From: Bacillus sp. PAMC26568
GTDB taxonomy: Bacteria > Bacillota > Bacilli > Bacillales > Bacillaceae
Reading direction: 5' to 3'
Length of the DNA: 64,000 bases
Assembly (NCBI RefSeq): GCF_014235785.1
Contig: NZ_CP060137.1
Coordinates: 1,116,001 to 1,180,000, forward strand
Shown here in pieces: positions 16,867 through 25,797 of this stretch (position 1 is the first letter of the stretch; each line of letters opens with the position of its first letter). Position numbers and translations under genes: made by a program. The notes under the pieces are model-generated. The model was not told the DNA's origin, made no database searches, and worked only from the letters and a program-made list of their open reading frames with translations.

Positions 16867-17706
16867 ATGATCGAAATATTTTTCAATTCTCCGTATGAAG
16901 CAGAAACAGTTCATAGCATGCTGGATCATGAACAAAAAAAATGGAAAGCTGAGATTGTGAGAATACAGGAGCATGGACTGCAGATTGTAAGCACTGATTT
17001 TGATGAGATGATTCAAGTCCTTCTGATTCCTGTGATCGTCCGATATATTTTAAAGTACAAAGAACATCACCTGATGCTCTCTATAATAAAAGACCGATTT
17101 TATTTTCATGAGCCTGAGGAGCAGCAGCAAATAATACATATTGCCCAGTCCATCATTGAAGGAGAACGAAACGAAATTCCTAAAGTTAATCAACTTCCTT
17201 TAAGAGAAACGCCAATTTATGAAGCGTTAGCTGAATTTATCAAGCCAAATCTATCATTTGCCCTGCCTTCCTTTATAAAATTCCGTCTTCACCAGTATGT
17301 GAAGCGTTTAAATAGATATGTTGAAATTGCAATTGAGGAGTACAAGCTTGAGCAGGATTATCAATCTTTCATTCAAAGTTTAAGAGACTTTGTCATGAAC
17401 AGGGAATCAAAAATGAAGGTGCTTCATATTGTGCATGAAAAAGATCTGATGGTATTTAATGAACATTTTTCTCAGTTGAGTCAGGACGATCTGAGGAAGC
17501 ATATCGACAGATCATTTATTCATAAGCATCCTATGTACATTGATTCTGCCCTTTTAGCACCTCTCGTATCAATTGCACCAATCAAAATTTGTTTATATAC
17601 AGACTTTCCAGACTTTGGAATGGTTCAGACCATTCAGAATATTTTTTTAGAGCGTGTGAAAATTTTTCCGAGAAAAAAGGCAGGTCTTCAAAAAAATAGT
17701 GAATAA
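16867..17706 (+). CDS. ytxC: Putative sporulation protein YtxC
   Basis: A 279-residue soluble protein that matches the YtxC family by position (between dnaI and thrS) and by general sequence: an N-terminal alpha/beta part, a central helical region around KFRLHQYVKRLNRYVEIAIE, and a C-terminal part with strands. No enzyme motif is visible. The family is restricted to spore formers and is annotated as sporulation-related on that basis; I know no biochemical activity. AAGGGGGG lies 6-7 bp before the ATG. Confidence 0.85.
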   Translation: MIEIFFNSPYEAETVHSMLDHEQKKWKAEIVRIQEHGLQIVSTDFDEMIQVLLIPVIVRYILKYKEHHLMLSIIKDRFYFHEPEEQQQIIHIAQSIIEGERNEIPKVNQLPLRETPIYEALAEFIKPNLSFALPSFIKFRLHQYVKRLNRYVEIAIEEYKLEQDYQSFIQSLRDFVMNRESKMKVLHIVHEKDLMVFNEHFSQLSQDDLRKHIDRSFIHKHPMYIDSALLAPLVSIAPIKICLYTDFPDFGMVQTIQNIFLERVKIFPRKKAGLQKNSE

Positions 17707-17708
17707 CC

Positions 17709-17737
17709 TTGATTTCCCCTGGAAATGATTTTATAAT
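17709..17737 (+). promoter_or_regulatory. SigA promoter of thrS
   Basis: TTGATT (17709-17714) and a perfect TATAAT (17732-17737) are spaced 17 bp. Transcription would start near 17744, giving the T-box leader. The -35 begins just after the ytxC stop codon. Confidence 0.8.
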
Positions 17738-17743
17738 ACGTAG

Positions 17744-18005
17744 TAAATACATGATAAGTTATGATGAGGACATGAGCGTGTTATCACGGCATTAGAGAGG
17801 GAAGTCAAGGCTGAAAGCTTCCTGGCATGAATAATTCACTTACCACCTCTAAACTTCAGCTGTGAAAGGCAAGGTTGCCAAGTAATTGCTGACGGGTATT
17901 CCCGTTACAGATTTTATTGAGCCATTCTCTCTCATTGCTGAATGGAAACAAGGGTGGAACCACGGCGAATAATCACTCGTCCCTTACTATAGGGACGAGT
18001 TTTTT
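17744..18005 (+). promoter_or_regulatory. T-box leader of thrS, specifier ACC (Thr)
   Basis: The leader carries the conserved T-box AGGGTGGAACCACG (17951-17964) and an intrinsic terminator ACTCGTCCCT / AGGGACGAGT (17975-18000) with a T run. The specifier reads ACC at 17842-17844 in the context CTTACCACCTCT, aligning with the specifier positions of the pheS and ilvB leaders. Uncharged tRNA-Thr should stabilise the antiterminator. The variable base in TGGA would pair with a U discriminator. Confidence 0.92.
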
Positions 18006-18037
18006 ATTTTTTAAAAAAATGATAAGGAGTGACAAGG

Positions 18038-19969
18038 ATGTCAGACGCTGTAAAAATTTCATTTCCTGACGGAGCTGTAAAGGAGTATCAAGCAGGCACA
18101 ACTACTGAAGATATTGCGGCATCCATCAGCCCTGGGCTTAGAAAAAAATCATTAGCAGGCAAATTTAATGGTGAATTAATCGATTTAAAAACACCGATCG
18201 AACAAGATGGAAGCATTGAGATTGTGACATTCGACAGCCCTGATGCATTAGGGATAATCCGTCATAGTTCTGCACACGTTTTGGCGCAGGCAATTAAACG
18301 TTTATACAAAGATGTGAAGCTTGGAATTGGCCCGGTTATCGAAAATGGGTTTTATTATGATATCGATATGGAGGAATCCATTTCGGTTGAAGATCTTCCG
18401 GCAATTGAGAAAGAAATGAAGAAAATCATCAATGAAAATATCGAGGTTGTCCGCAAAGAGGCAACACGCGAAGAAGCGAAAGCGATCTATGAAGAGATTG
18501 GCGATGACCTTAAACTTGAACTTCTTGATGCCATTCCAGAAGGCGAGAAGGTGACAATCTATGAACAAGGTGATTTCTTTGACCTTTGCAGAGGAATACA
18601 CGTTCCTTCAACCGGAAAATTAAAAGAGTTTAAACTTTTAAGTGTAGCGGGTGCATATTGGCGCGGTGACAGCAACAATAAAATGCTTCAGCGTATATAT
18701 GGTACTGCATTTATAAAAAAAGCGGACTTGGATGAGCATCTTCGTTTGATAGAAGAAGCGAAAGAACGCGATCATCGTAAATTAGGAAAAGAACTGAGCT
18801 TATTTACGACTTCCCAAAAAGTAGGCCAAGGGCTTCCGATCTGGCTTCCAAAAGGTGCAACGATCCGACGCATCGTTGAGCGCTACATCGTAGATAAAGA
18901 AGAGCGCTTAGGCTATCAGCACGTATACACTCCTGTTCTAGGCAGTGTAGAACTTTATAAAACATCGGGCCATTGGGACCACTATCAGGATGATATGTTC
19001 CCTCCGATGTCAATGGATAACGAGGACCTTGTTCTTCGTCCGATGAACTGCCCTCATCATATGATGGTATACAAGCACGATATCCACAGCTATCGCGAAC
19101 TGCCAATCCGTGTTGCAGAGCTTGGAACGATGCACCGGTATGAAATGTCAGGTGCACTGAGCGGACTTCAGCGTGTTCGTGCGATGACACTTAATGATGC
19201 ACATATCTTTGTCCGTCCAGATCAAATTAAAGACGAGTTTATCCGAGTGGTCAGATTGATTGAAGAAGTTTATAAAGATTTCGGAATCAAAGATTATTCC
19301 TTCCGTCTTTCTTACCGTGATCCAGAAGATAAGGAAAAATACTTTGATGATGATGCGATGTGGGAAAAAGCGCAAAGTATGCTGAAGTCAGCAATGGATG
19401 AGCTTGATCTTGATTATTTTGAAGCGGATGGCGAAGCGGCATTCTACGGTCCTAAGCTTGATGTGCAAGTTCGTACTGCGCTTGGGAAAGATGAAACATT
19501 ATCAACTGTTCAGCTTGATTTCTTATTGCCGGAACGCTTTGATTTAACGTATGTAGGGGAAGACGGCAAACAGCATCGCCCAGTTGTCATTCACCGCGGA
19601 GTAGTATCCACAATGGAACGTTTTGTAGCCTTCTTAATTGAAGAATACAAAGGAGCTTTCCCGACTTGGCTCGCTCCAACTCAAGTGCAGGTGATCCCAG
19701 TATCGCCTTCTGTGCATCTTGATTATGCGAAAAAAGTTCAGGAACTGCTGCAGGCAGAAGGAATCCGCGTAGAACTTGATGCACGCGATGAAAAGATTGG
19801 CTATAAAATCCGTGAGGCGCAAATCCAAAAAACACCTTATATGCTTGTTGTTGGTGACAATGAAGCAGCTGAATCAGCTGTTAACGTCCGTAAATATGGT
19901 GAACAAAAGTCTGAAATAATTGCCCTTCAAGAATTTATTGCTGGGATCGTTAAAGAAGTAAAGCGTTAA
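18038..19969 (+). CDS. thrS: Threonyl-tRNA synthetase
   Basis: Charges tRNA-Thr. The 643-residue class II enzyme has a TGS domain (about 1-65), an editing domain with [14 protein letters not shown] (about 73-86) and the [16 protein letters not shown]-like site, catalytic motifs 2 and 3 ([20 protein letters not shown] and [14 protein letters not shown]), and an anticodon-binding domain at the C-terminus. The ATG at 18038 is preceded by AAGGAGTGAC. Expression is controlled by the T-box leader upstream. Confidence 0.97.
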   Translation: MSDAVKISFPDGAVKEYQAGTTTEDIAASISPGLRKKSLAGKFNGELIDLKTPIEQDGSIEIVTFDSPDALGIIRHSSAHVLAQAIKRLYKDVKLGIGPVIENGFYYDIDMEESISVEDLPAIEKEMKKIINENIEVVRKEATREEAKAIYEEIGDDLKLELLDAIPEGEKVTIYEQGDFFDLCRGIHVPSTGKLKEFKLLSVAGAYWRGDSNNKMLQRIYGTAFIKKADLDEHLRLIEEAKERDHRKLGKELSLFTTSQKVGQGLPIWLPKGATIRRIVERYIVDKEERLGYQHVYTPVLGSVELYKTSGHWDHYQDDMFPPMSMDNEDLVLRPMNCPHHMMVYKHDIHSYRELPIRVAELGTMHRYEMSGALSGLQRVRAMTLNDAHIFVRPDQIKDEFIRVVRLIEEVYKDFGIKDYSFRLSYRDPEDKEKYFDDDAMWEKAQSMLKSAMDELDLDYFEADGEAAFYGPKLDVQVRTALGKDETLSTVQLDFLLPERFDLTYVGEDGKQHRPVVIHRGVVSTMERFVAFLIEEYKGAFPTWLAPTQVQVIPVSPSVHLDYAKKVQELLQAEGIRVELDARDEKIGYKIREAQIQKTPYMLVVGDNEAAESAVNVRKYGEQKSEIIALQEFIAGIVKEVKR

Positions 19970-20046
19970 AATCTTCACGAAAAAAAGTATTGCACTTCCT
20001 TTAAATGTTTGGTACAATTCATTTTGTTGTGATAAACCAACATGAC

Positions 20047-20076
20047 TTGACACCGTGAATTTATTCGTGATATAAT
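20047..20076 (+). promoter_or_regulatory. SigA promoter of the infC operon
   Basis: TTGACA (20047-20052) and TATAAT (20071-20076), both perfect hexamers, are spaced 18 bp. The expected start is near 20083, more than 200 nt before infC. Confidence 0.85.
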
Positions 20077-20082
20077 TTGCAG

Positions 20083-20226
20083 GGTAATTGAATAGAAGTT
20101 TGTCTTGCAAGCAGAAGCACCCGCTTCTCACCTGATCGACGCATTTGTGCAGTCTGCAGGTTTACGACTATATACTTAGTATACTAAATCGTAGTGTGGG
20201 TGTTTTGTGCGCCCACACTTTTTTGT
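20083..20226 (+). promoter_or_regulatory. Ribosomal protein L20 leader (infC-rpmI-rplT attenuator)
   Basis: The segment contains the conserved GAAGCACCCGCTTCTCACC hairpin, a following CTGCAG region and a strong terminator AGTGTGGG / CCCACACT (20193-20219) with a T run, located between promoter and infC. This is the arrangement of the Bacillus L20 leader, where excess L20 binds the RNA and favours termination. Confidence 0.88.
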
Positions 20227-20292
20227 TTTTTCAAGAAAGTGTAGCACAAACAATTCATCTATTCTGTTAAAAATCCTTGGAGGTGGCTAATT

Positions 20293-20808
20293 ATTAGCAA
20301 AGACATGATGGTAAACGATGGAATTCGCGCTCGTGAGGTTCGTCTGATTGGTGCAAACGGCGACCAGCTTGGAATTAAATCTCGCCAAGAGGCGTTAGAG
20401 ATTGCTGCCAGATCGAATCTTGATTTAGTATTAGTTGCTGCAAACGCGAAGCCTCCTGTATGTCGTATTATGGACTACGGAAAATTCCGCTTTGAGCAGC
20501 AAAAGAAAGACAAAGAAGCACGTAAAAATCAAAAGATCATCAGTATTAAAGAGGTTCGCTTCAGCCCGACGATTGATGAGCATGATTTTAACACAAAACT
20601 TAAAAATGCACGCAAGTTCCTTGAAAAAGGAGATAAGGTGAAAGCTTCTATCCGTTTTAAAGGCCGTGCAATCACTCATAAAGAAATTGGTCAACGTGTA
20701 TTAGACCGTTTTTCTAAAGCTTGTGAAGATTTAAGTACAATTGAGTCTCATCCGAAAATGGATGGACGAAGCATGTTCTTGGTTCTAGCACCTAAAGTAG
20801 AAAAGTAA
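20293..20808 (+). CDS. infC: Translation initiation factor IF-3, with ATT start codon
   Basis: Binds the 30S subunit and discriminates initiator tRNA and start codons. The protein (171 residues) has the N-terminal domain [20 protein letters not shown], a lysine-rich linker ([12 protein letters not shown]) and the C-terminal RNA-binding domain. The start I choose is ATT at 20293: GGAGGTGG (20279-20286) is correctly placed for it, it is in frame with ATGATGG at 20305, and non-canonical ATT/ATA starts are characteristic of infC, where IF-3 represses its own synthesis. The ATG at 20305 is the fallback start. Confidence 0.93.
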   Translation: MSKDMMVNDGIRAREVRLIGANGDQLGIKSRQEALEIAARSNLDLVLVAANAKPPVCRIMDYGKFRFEQQKKDKEARKNQKIISIKEVRFSPTIDEHDFNTKLKNARKFLEKGDKVKASIRFKGRAITHKEIGQRVLDRFSKACEDLSTIESHPKMDGRSMFLVLAPKVEK

Positions 20809-20829
20809 AGATACGAGGAGGAATACCTT

Positions 20830-21030
20830 ATGCCAAAAATGAAAACTCATCGCGGCGCTGCAAAGCGTTTCAAAAAGACTGGATCAGGTAAATTAAAACG
20901 TTCACACGCTTACACTAGCCATTTATTTGCTAACAAATCTACAAAAGCAAAACGTAAACTTCGCAAAGGCTCATTAGTAAGTAAAGGTGACTTCAAACGC
21001 ATCCGTCATTTATTAGACAATATTAAATAA
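20830..21030 (+). CDS. rpmI: 50S ribosomal protein L35
   Basis: A 66-residue, Lys/Arg-rich ribosomal protein beginning [20 protein letters not shown], the standard L35 signature. It lies 21 bp after infC with an ACGAGGAGGAA ribosome site and is part of the infC-rpmI-rplT operon under L20 feedback. Confidence 0.97.
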   Translation: MPKMKTHRGAAKRFKKTGSGKLKRSHAYTSHLFANKSTKAKRKLRKGSLVSKGDFKRIRHLLDNIK

Positions 21031-21057
21031 TTCGTTTTCACATAGGAGGGAATTGAC

Positions 21058-21417
21058 ATGCCAAGAGTAAAAGGCGGTACTGTCTCACGTCAAAGACGTA
21101 AAAAAGTTCTTAAATTAGCTAAAGGTTATTACGGTTCAAAACATACATTATACAAAGTTGCTAACCAGCAAGTAATGAAATCATTAATGTATGCTTACCG
21201 CGATCGCCGTCAGAAAAAACGCGATTTCCGTCAGCTTTGGATTACTCGTATCAACGCAGCTGCTCGCTTAAATGGTCTTTCATACAGCCGTTTAATGCAT
21301 GGCTTAAAGCTTGCCGGCATCGAAGTAAACCGCAAAATGCTTGCTGAGCTTGCAGTTACTGATACTGCAGCATTTGCTCAATTAGCAGACGCTGCTAAAG
21401 CAAAGCTTAACAGCTAA
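21058..21417 (+). CDS. rplT: 50S ribosomal protein L20
   Basis: A 119-residue protein needed early in 50S assembly and the feedback repressor of its own operon. It begins [16 protein letters not shown] and contains the [11 protein letters not shown] and [19 protein letters not shown] regions typical of L20. AGGAGGGA precedes the ATG. A terminator follows. Confidence 0.97.
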   Translation: MPRVKGGTVSRQRRKKVLKLAKGYYGSKHTLYKVANQQVMKSLMYAYRDRRQKKRDFRQLWITRINAAARLNGLSYSRLMHGLKLAGIEVNRKMLAELAVTDTAAFAQLADAAKAKLNS

Positions 21418-21427
21418 TATTCATTGA

Positions 21428-21464
21428 AAGGTCATTCTCACCGTCCCGAGAATGGCCTTTTTTC
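21428..21464 (+). terminator. infC operon terminator
   Basis: AAGGTCATTCTC pairs with GAGAATGGCCTT around an 8-nt loop and is followed by a T run. ysdA begins 23 bp later, so either it has its own promoter or it depends on read-through. Confidence 0.88.
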
Positions 21465-21486
21465 TCATTTTAATTCAGAGAGGATA

Positions 21487-21762
21487 ATGAAAGTGGCATT
21501 GCTGATCAGTTATTACGTTTTACTGAATATTTATGGATTTTATTTAATGGGTGCAGATAAGAATAAAGCAAAAAAGGGCAAGTGGAGAATTAAAGAAAGC
21601 ACACTTTGGCTTGTTGGATTCATTGGCGGAGCAATTGGACTGACTGTTGGTATGAATGCTTTCCGCCATAAAACAAAGCATAAAACGTTTGTCGCTGGAT
21701 TTCCTATTTTAATGATGGTTCACATCGTATTGTTCAGCTATTTTTTATATAAAATGTCATAG
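21487..21762 (+). CDS. ysdA: DUF1294 small membrane protein YsdA
   Basis: A 91-residue protein with three hydrophobic helices: LLISYYVLLNIYGFYLMG, LWLVGFIGGAIGLTVGM and FPILMMVHIVLFSYFLY. The conserved DK near the end of helix 1 and FRHKTKHKTF between helices 2 and 3 are DUF1294 features. Function unknown. ATG at 21487 follows GAGAGGAT; length matches B. subtilis YsdA (about 89 residues). Confidence 0.88.
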   Translation: MKVALLISYYVLLNIYGFYLMGADKNKAKKGKWRIKESTLWLVGFIGGAIGLTVGMNAFRHKTKHKTFVAGFPILMMVHIVLFSYFLYKMS

Positions 21763-21835
21763 TACAAACTTGATATAGATACACTTTAGTACGCGAGTTT
21801 CTCACAATAAGCCATAAAAGAAATGCGGGAATGAG

Positions 21836-22426
21836 GTGAGGATAATCGATCTTGCAACTTCTGCAGTCGTTTCAACCGTTCAATCTACTGGTTTCCTGGC
21901 GCCGCTCTTTTTCATTTTTATGCATATATTAAGACAGTTTTTGTTTATTCCTGTTGTTGTGATTTGCATAATTGGAGGAATTTTATTCGGGACCCATTTC
22001 GGGACATTTTATTCGATCATAGGCCTGACTGTAGCGAGCTTAAGCTTTTATATCATCTCAAAACAATTTCCGTCCTTTTTGCAGCGGTTTTCAGGTTTGA
22101 AGAAAAAATGGCTTGGTAAGTATACCAGACTTTCAGTAGGACAAATTACTGTGCTCAGGATGATTCCCTTCGTAAATTTTTCTATTTTATCGTTATGTAT
22201 CCTTGATAGATCGACTTCTTTTAAAGATTACGCAAAGCTTTCTTTTTGGACTCATATCCCTGCAGCCTTTTGCTTTACTTCATTTGGCGCATATTTCGGG
22301 AAGTTCTCATTAATTACAACTATTGTGTTAATAGGATTGCTGATTTTATTTGTTTATTTGTTGAGAGAACGAAGAGTTATCATTAAATGGAACGATTTTT
22401 TTATTAAAACAATGCAAAAGCCGTGA
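21836..22426 (+). CDS. TVP38/TMEM64 (VTT, DedA-like) family membrane protein
   Basis: A predicted polytopic membrane protein of about 196 residues. It has the VTT-type core: helix FIFMHILRQFLFIPVVVICIIGG, then GILFGTHFGTFYSIIGLTVAS, and later a helix with GQITVLRMIPFVNFSILS. Family members are implicated in lipid or solute transport across membranes; the substrate here is unknown. The start is uncertain: GTG at 21836 is in frame but only a weak GCGGGA precedes it, and the stronger GAGGTGAGG overlaps it. It is convergent with ysdB. Confidence 0.75.
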   Translation: MRIIDLATSAVVSTVQSTGFLAPLFFIFMHILRQFLFIPVVVICIIGGILFGTHFGTFYSIIGLTVASLSFYIISKQFPSFLQRFSGLKKKWLGKYTRLSVGQITVLRMIPFVNFSILSLCILDRSTSFKDYAKLSFWTHIPAAFCFTSFGAYFGKFSLITTIVLIGLLILFVYLLRERRVIIKWNDFFIKTMQKP

Positions 22427-22446
22427 TCTCATGTCACGGCTTTTGG
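22416..22446. terminator. Bidirectional terminator between the VTT gene and ysdB
   Basis: AAAAGCCGTGA and TCACGGCTTTT form a perfect stem, with A run on the left and T run on the right, so it can end transcripts in both directions. It overlaps the 3' ends of both genes. Confidence 0.88.
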
Positions 22447-22829
22447 CTTTTTAATAGAAATTCTTTTACAGGACTTTTCCAATCCAGTGCGGCATGCGGA
22501 TACCTGTCCTTTACTTTACCTTCTATAAATTCGAAGTCAGAAAGAGTCAGCCCTTGTAATTGACTCGGATTGCCGGTCCACATGAAAATGGACACAACCT
22601 CAAATGCCTGATCTGTTGTCCCGAGGTATTTTTCCCCTTCGAATAAAACACCTTTGTACGTTAAAAAGAAGTTTTTACGCACATTGTCTCGTTCGTCCAG
22701 CAGGAAAAATTGCTTTTGTTCAAGAGCAAGTTCCAGCTTTCGCTTAGGATTCACCACATATCTCACAAGGGAGTATAGAACAAAGACAATTATTGCAAGC
22801 AAAAGTAATCGTAACAGGATTACTATCAT
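22434..22829 (-). CDS. ysdB: SigW-regulon membrane-anchored protein YsdB
   Basis: A 131-residue protein with a single N-terminal hydrophobic helix (about residues 2-22, IVILLRLLLLAIIVFVLYSL) and a soluble remainder of mixed charge. It matches YsdB by position and by the SigW-type promoter upstream; in B. subtilis ysdB belongs to the cell-envelope stress regulon. No enzymatic motif is visible. GGGAGGC precedes the ATG at 22829 (minus strand). Confidence 0.85.
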   Translation of the reverse strand: MIVILLRLLLLAIIVFVLYSLVRYVVNPKRKLELALEQKQFFLLDERDNVRKNFFLTYKGVLFEGEKYLGTTDQAFEVVSIFMWTGNPSQLQGLTLSDFEFIEGKVKDRYPHAALDWKSPVKEFLLKSQKP

Positions 22830-22860
22830 GAAAGTGCCTCCCAAACGTATTTTGTTACAT

Positions 22861-22887
22861 TACGAATCAATCATGGATTTGGTTTCA
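22861..22887 (-). promoter_or_regulatory. SigW-type ECF promoter of ysdB
   Basis: On the minus strand TGAAAC (22887-22882) is followed after 17 bp by CGTA (22864-22861). TGAAAC-N16/17-CGTA is the SigW consensus. It lies 32 bp before the ysdB start codon. Confidence 0.8.
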
Positions 22888-22966
22888 ACTTTTTTTGAAA
22901 TCATTCATTTTTTTTGAAGTAAGGATGTGCAAATGGTACACTTGGCGAGTAAAGGAGAGGTGAACA

Positions 22967-23455
22967 ATGAATTTAGAAAAATTATTTGAGATGCAGAAAA
23001 ACTTGGATTCGAAAATAGAAAAACAGCACAATCTAGAACATGAGCCGCTGCTTGAAAAGAAGATATTAGCTTTACTTGTTGAGGTAGGCGAGCTTGCAAA
23101 TGAAACAAGATGCTTTAAATTTTGGAGCTTGAAGCCGCCTGCAGAAGCTAGTGTCATTCTTGAGGAATATGTAGACGGCGTTCACTTTATTTTATCGCTT
23201 GGAATTGAAATTGGCATAACAGCTAACATTAAGTATGAGTCTAACGATAGCGAACAAACTTTAACTGAGCATTTTATGCAGGTTTATGAAAAGATTGCAC
23301 AGTTTGAAAAGAGTCACTCAGAAGATCACTATCTTAAGCTGTTCAGACAGTACCTTATGTTAGGTCAAGCTCTCGGGTTTTCGGGAGAACAAGTAGAGGC
23401 TGCCTATGTTTTGAAAAATGAAGTGAACCACGATCGCCAAAAACAGGGCTACTAA
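22967..23455 (+). CDS. Dimeric dUTP diphosphatase (MazG-like, all-alpha NTP pyrophosphatase)
   Basis: Hydrolyses dUTP to dUMP, keeping uracil out of DNA and supplying thymidylate synthesis. The 162-residue protein has the metal-binding helices expected: LALLVEVGELANETRCFKFW (EvxEl type) and ILEEYVDGVHFILSLGIEIG (EE..D). This is the all-alpha dimeric class, not the common trimeric beta dUTPase. AAAGGAGAGG precedes the ATG. It is divergent from ysdB and followed by ysdC. Confidence 0.85.
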   Translation: MNLEKLFEMQKNLDSKIEKQHNLEHEPLLEKKILALLVEVGELANETRCFKFWSLKPPAEASVILEEYVDGVHFILSLGIEIGITANIKYESNDSEQTLTEHFMQVYEKIAQFEKSHSEDHYLKLFRQYLMLGQALGFSGEQVEAAYVLKNEVNHDRQKQGY

Positions 23456-23516
23456 GATTTTGTTTTACTTTCCAGCGTTTAGTATAATAGTGGGAAGATG
23501 AAAAGGGGGTAAATGA

Positions 23517-24602
23517 ATGGCGAAATTAGATGAAACATTACAAATGCTAAAAGACTTAACAGATGCAAAAGGTATTCCCGGCAATGAACGAGAGCCGAGA
23601 GAAGTCATGAAGAAATACATAACGGCATATGCTGACGAAGTAACAACAGATGGCCTTGGCAGTTTGATAGCCAAAAAAACGGGTAAAGAAGGCGGTCCAA
23701 AAATTATGGTTGCCGGCCATTTAGATGAAGTGGGCTTTATGGTCACCCAAATTGATGATAAAGGATTTCTTCGTTTTCAGACTGTAGGCGGATGGTGGTC
23801 ACAGGTTATGCTTGCACAGCGTGTGACGATTGTAACGAAAAAAGGCGATGTAACAGGTGTCATCGGTTCAAAACCTCCGCACATCCTTCCACCGGAAGCA
23901 AGAAAGAAACCAGTTGAAATCAAAGACATGTTTATAGATATCGGAGCATCAAGCCGTGAGGAAGCTATGGAGTTCGGCGTCCTACCTGGCGATCAGATTG
24001 TTCCTTACTTTGAATTTACGGTAATGAACAATGAAAAGATGCTGTTAGCAAAAGCGTGGGACAACCGCATCGGCTGTGCTATCGCAATTGATGTCTTAAA
24101 AGGATTAAAAAATACGGATCATCCAAACGTGGTATACGGTGTTGGAACCATTCAAGAAGAGGTAGGGCTTCGCGGAGCGCGTACGTCTGCTCACTTCATT
24201 CAGCCTGATATTGGCTTTGGAGTCGATGTTGGAATTGCGGGAGATACACCTGGAGTCACGGAGAAGGAAGCTTCAAGCAAAATGGGAGAAGGTCCGCAAA
24301 TCATTCTTTATGATGCATCGATGGTATCTCACAAAGGATTGCGTGACTTTGTTGTTGGTGTTGCTGATGAGCTGAGCATTCCATACCAATTTGATGCGAT
24401 TGCAGGCGGAGGCACGGATTCAGGTGCCATCCACATGACAGCGAATGGTGTTCCTGCACTTTCCATTACAATTGCTACTAGATACATTCATTCTCATGCA
24501 GCGATGCTTCATCGAGATGATTATGAAAATGCGGTAAAATTAATTACAGAAGTTATTAAACGCTTAGACGAAGAAACAGTTAAAACCATTACTTTCGATT
24601 AA
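23517..24602 (+). CDS. ysdC: M42 family metallo-aminopeptidase YsdC
   Basis: Cytoplasmic di-metal aminopeptidase of the M42 (TET/PepA-glutamyl) family, removing N-terminal residues from peptides. The 361-residue protein shows the first metal ligand in [11 protein letters not shown], the catalytic pair in [18 protein letters not shown], a further ligand in [13 protein letters not shown], and the late [16 protein letters not shown] motif. AAAGGGGG lies upstream of the ATG. It has its own terminator and is convergent with sspI. Confidence 0.92.
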   Translation: MAKLDETLQMLKDLTDAKGIPGNEREPREVMKKYITAYADEVTTDGLGSLIAKKTGKEGGPKIMVAGHLDEVGFMVTQIDDKGFLRFQTVGGWWSQVMLAQRVTIVTKKGDVTGVIGSKPPHILPPEARKKPVEIKDMFIDIGASSREEAMEFGVLPGDQIVPYFEFTVMNNEKMLLAKAWDNRIGCAIAIDVLKGLKNTDHPNVVYGVGTIQEEVGLRGARTSAHFIQPDIGFGVDVGIAGDTPGVTEKEASSKMGEGPQIILYDASMVSHKGLRDFVVGVADELSIPYQFDAIAGGGTDSGAIHMTANGVPALSITIATRYIHSHAAMLHRDDYENAVKLITEVIKRLDEETVKTITFD

Positions 24603-24606
24603 TTAA

Positions 24607-24634
24607 AAAATGCTGGGCAGCTGCCCAGCATTTA
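24607..24634. terminator. Bidirectional terminator between ysdC and sspI
   Basis: AAATGCTGGGCAG and CTGCCCAGCATTT form a perfect 13-bp palindrome with flanking A and T runs. Confidence 0.92.
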
Positions 24635-24844
24635 TTTCTTTTTTAAGCCTTCTTCTAAAATAGTCAGCATTTCTGTTTTTTCATCCTCGTTCGAATTCTG
24701 CCAGATAACCTCGAATAATACACCTAATCCAGGAAGCATTTTTTCTTCTCCGTTTTGAATCGCATCAACAATTGTATCCTCCAGCTGACTTTGATCATTA
24801 CCAGATACATTTGAGATAATCGCATTTCTTAAATTTAAATCCAT
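24632..24844 (-). CDS. sspI: Small acid-soluble spore protein I
   Basis: A minor SASP made in the forespore; the B. subtilis version is under SigG control. The 70-residue product begins [18 protein letters not shown] and contains the highly conserved [19 protein letters not shown], which identifies SspI. GGAGTGATT precedes the ATG at 24844. No SigG promoter is obvious to me by eye. This is direct evidence that the organism forms endospores. Confidence 0.95.
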   Translation of the reverse strand: MDLNLRNAIISNVSGNDQSQLEDTIVDAIQNGEEKMLPGLGVLFEVIWQNSNEDEKTEMLTILEEGLKKK

Positions 24845-25003
24845 CTTAATCACTCCATTATTTATAATATTTACCTGTCTTTATCCTTTGTTATTTTGTG
24901 TTTTTTATGTATCTTTAATAAGATATAATATAGAAATGAGGAGCCGTCTTTATCAGACGTAGCCGCCTTTTAAAGAAAAGCAGTAAATAAAGGAGCAAGA
25001 CAC

Positions 25004-25762
25004 TTGAAACGAATTGAATCTGTACAAAATCAGAAAGTAAAACAATGGCGTAAATTACATACAAAAAAAGAGCGAGAGACAACAAATACTTTTTTAATTG
25101 AAGGATTACATTTAGTAGAAGAAGCTTTAAAGGATAAATCAGTGATTAAAGAATTGATTATTTCAGAAGAAACGTCTATTCCTACTCATTGGAATGTGGA
25201 TGATCTGTCAATCACATATGTCACAAATGAAATTATGAAAGCCATTTCTGAAACCGAGTCCCCTCAAGGAGCTGCGGCTGTTTGTGCCCAATCAGAACAG
25301 CAAGAAATTGTTTCGTGGAAAAAGGCTGTATTGATAGACGCTATCCAGGATCCCGGAAATTTAGGAACAATAATCAGGACTGCAGATGCTGCAGGGATAG
25401 ATGGTATTATTCTTGGGGATGGAACGGTTGATCCTTACAATTCAAAGGTTATTCGTTCAAGTCAAGGATCAATCTTTCACATTCCAATCATTAAAAGGAA
25501 GCTGGATCAGGCCATTAGCGAGCTCAAGGATCAGGATGTTGTGATTTACGGAACATCGCTTCAAAATGGAGTCGATTACCGAAAAGCAGAAATAAAGGAA
25601 TCATTCGCTTTGCTCATTGGAAATGAAGGAAGCGGTGTAAATGAAAATTGGCTGAAGCTGACTAATCAGAATTTGTACATTCCGATTTATGGGAAAGCTG
25701 AATCACTTAATGCCGGGATTGCAGCAGGGATCCTCTTGTATCATTGCTTAGGAAATAAGTAA
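25004..25762 (+). CDS. ysgA: SpoU/TrmH family RNA methyltransferase (YsgA)
   Basis: Predicted 2'-O-ribose methyltransferase acting on rRNA or tRNA. The 252-residue protein has an N-terminal substrate-binding domain (QNQKVKQWRKLHTKKERE) and a C-terminal SPOUT knot with motif 1 DPGNLGTIIRTADAAG, motif 2 LLIGNEGSGV and motif 3 IPIYGKAESLNAGIAAGILLY. The start is TTG at 25004 with AAAGGAG upstream. It precedes pheS, as in B. subtilis. The precise target nucleotide cannot be read from sequence. Confidence 0.9.
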   Translation: MKRIESVQNQKVKQWRKLHTKKERETTNTFLIEGLHLVEEALKDKSVIKELIISEETSIPTHWNVDDLSITYVTNEIMKAISETESPQGAAAVCAQSEQQEIVSWKKAVLIDAIQDPGNLGTIIRTADAAGIDGIILGDGTVDPYNSKVIRSSQGSIFHIPIIKRKLDQAISELKDQDVVIYGTSLQNGVDYRKAEIKESFALLIGNEGSGVNENWLKLTNQNLYIPIYGKAESLNAGIAAGILLYHCLGNK

Positions 25763-25797
25763 ATACAACGGATATGGAAAATAAAAGAGGTTTTCTT

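Noticed and set aside
18804-19190. Minus-strand frame of 128 codons inside thrS
   Set aside because: It is antisense to a highly conserved synthetase and its composition mirrors thrS codon positions; the same holds for the frames opposite polA, ytaF/coaE, pheT and mutS2.
21784-21835. Separate promoter or small gene before the VTT-family gene
   Set aside because: No convincing -35/-10 pair or frame could be placed; the start of that gene remains uncertain rather than explained by another feature.
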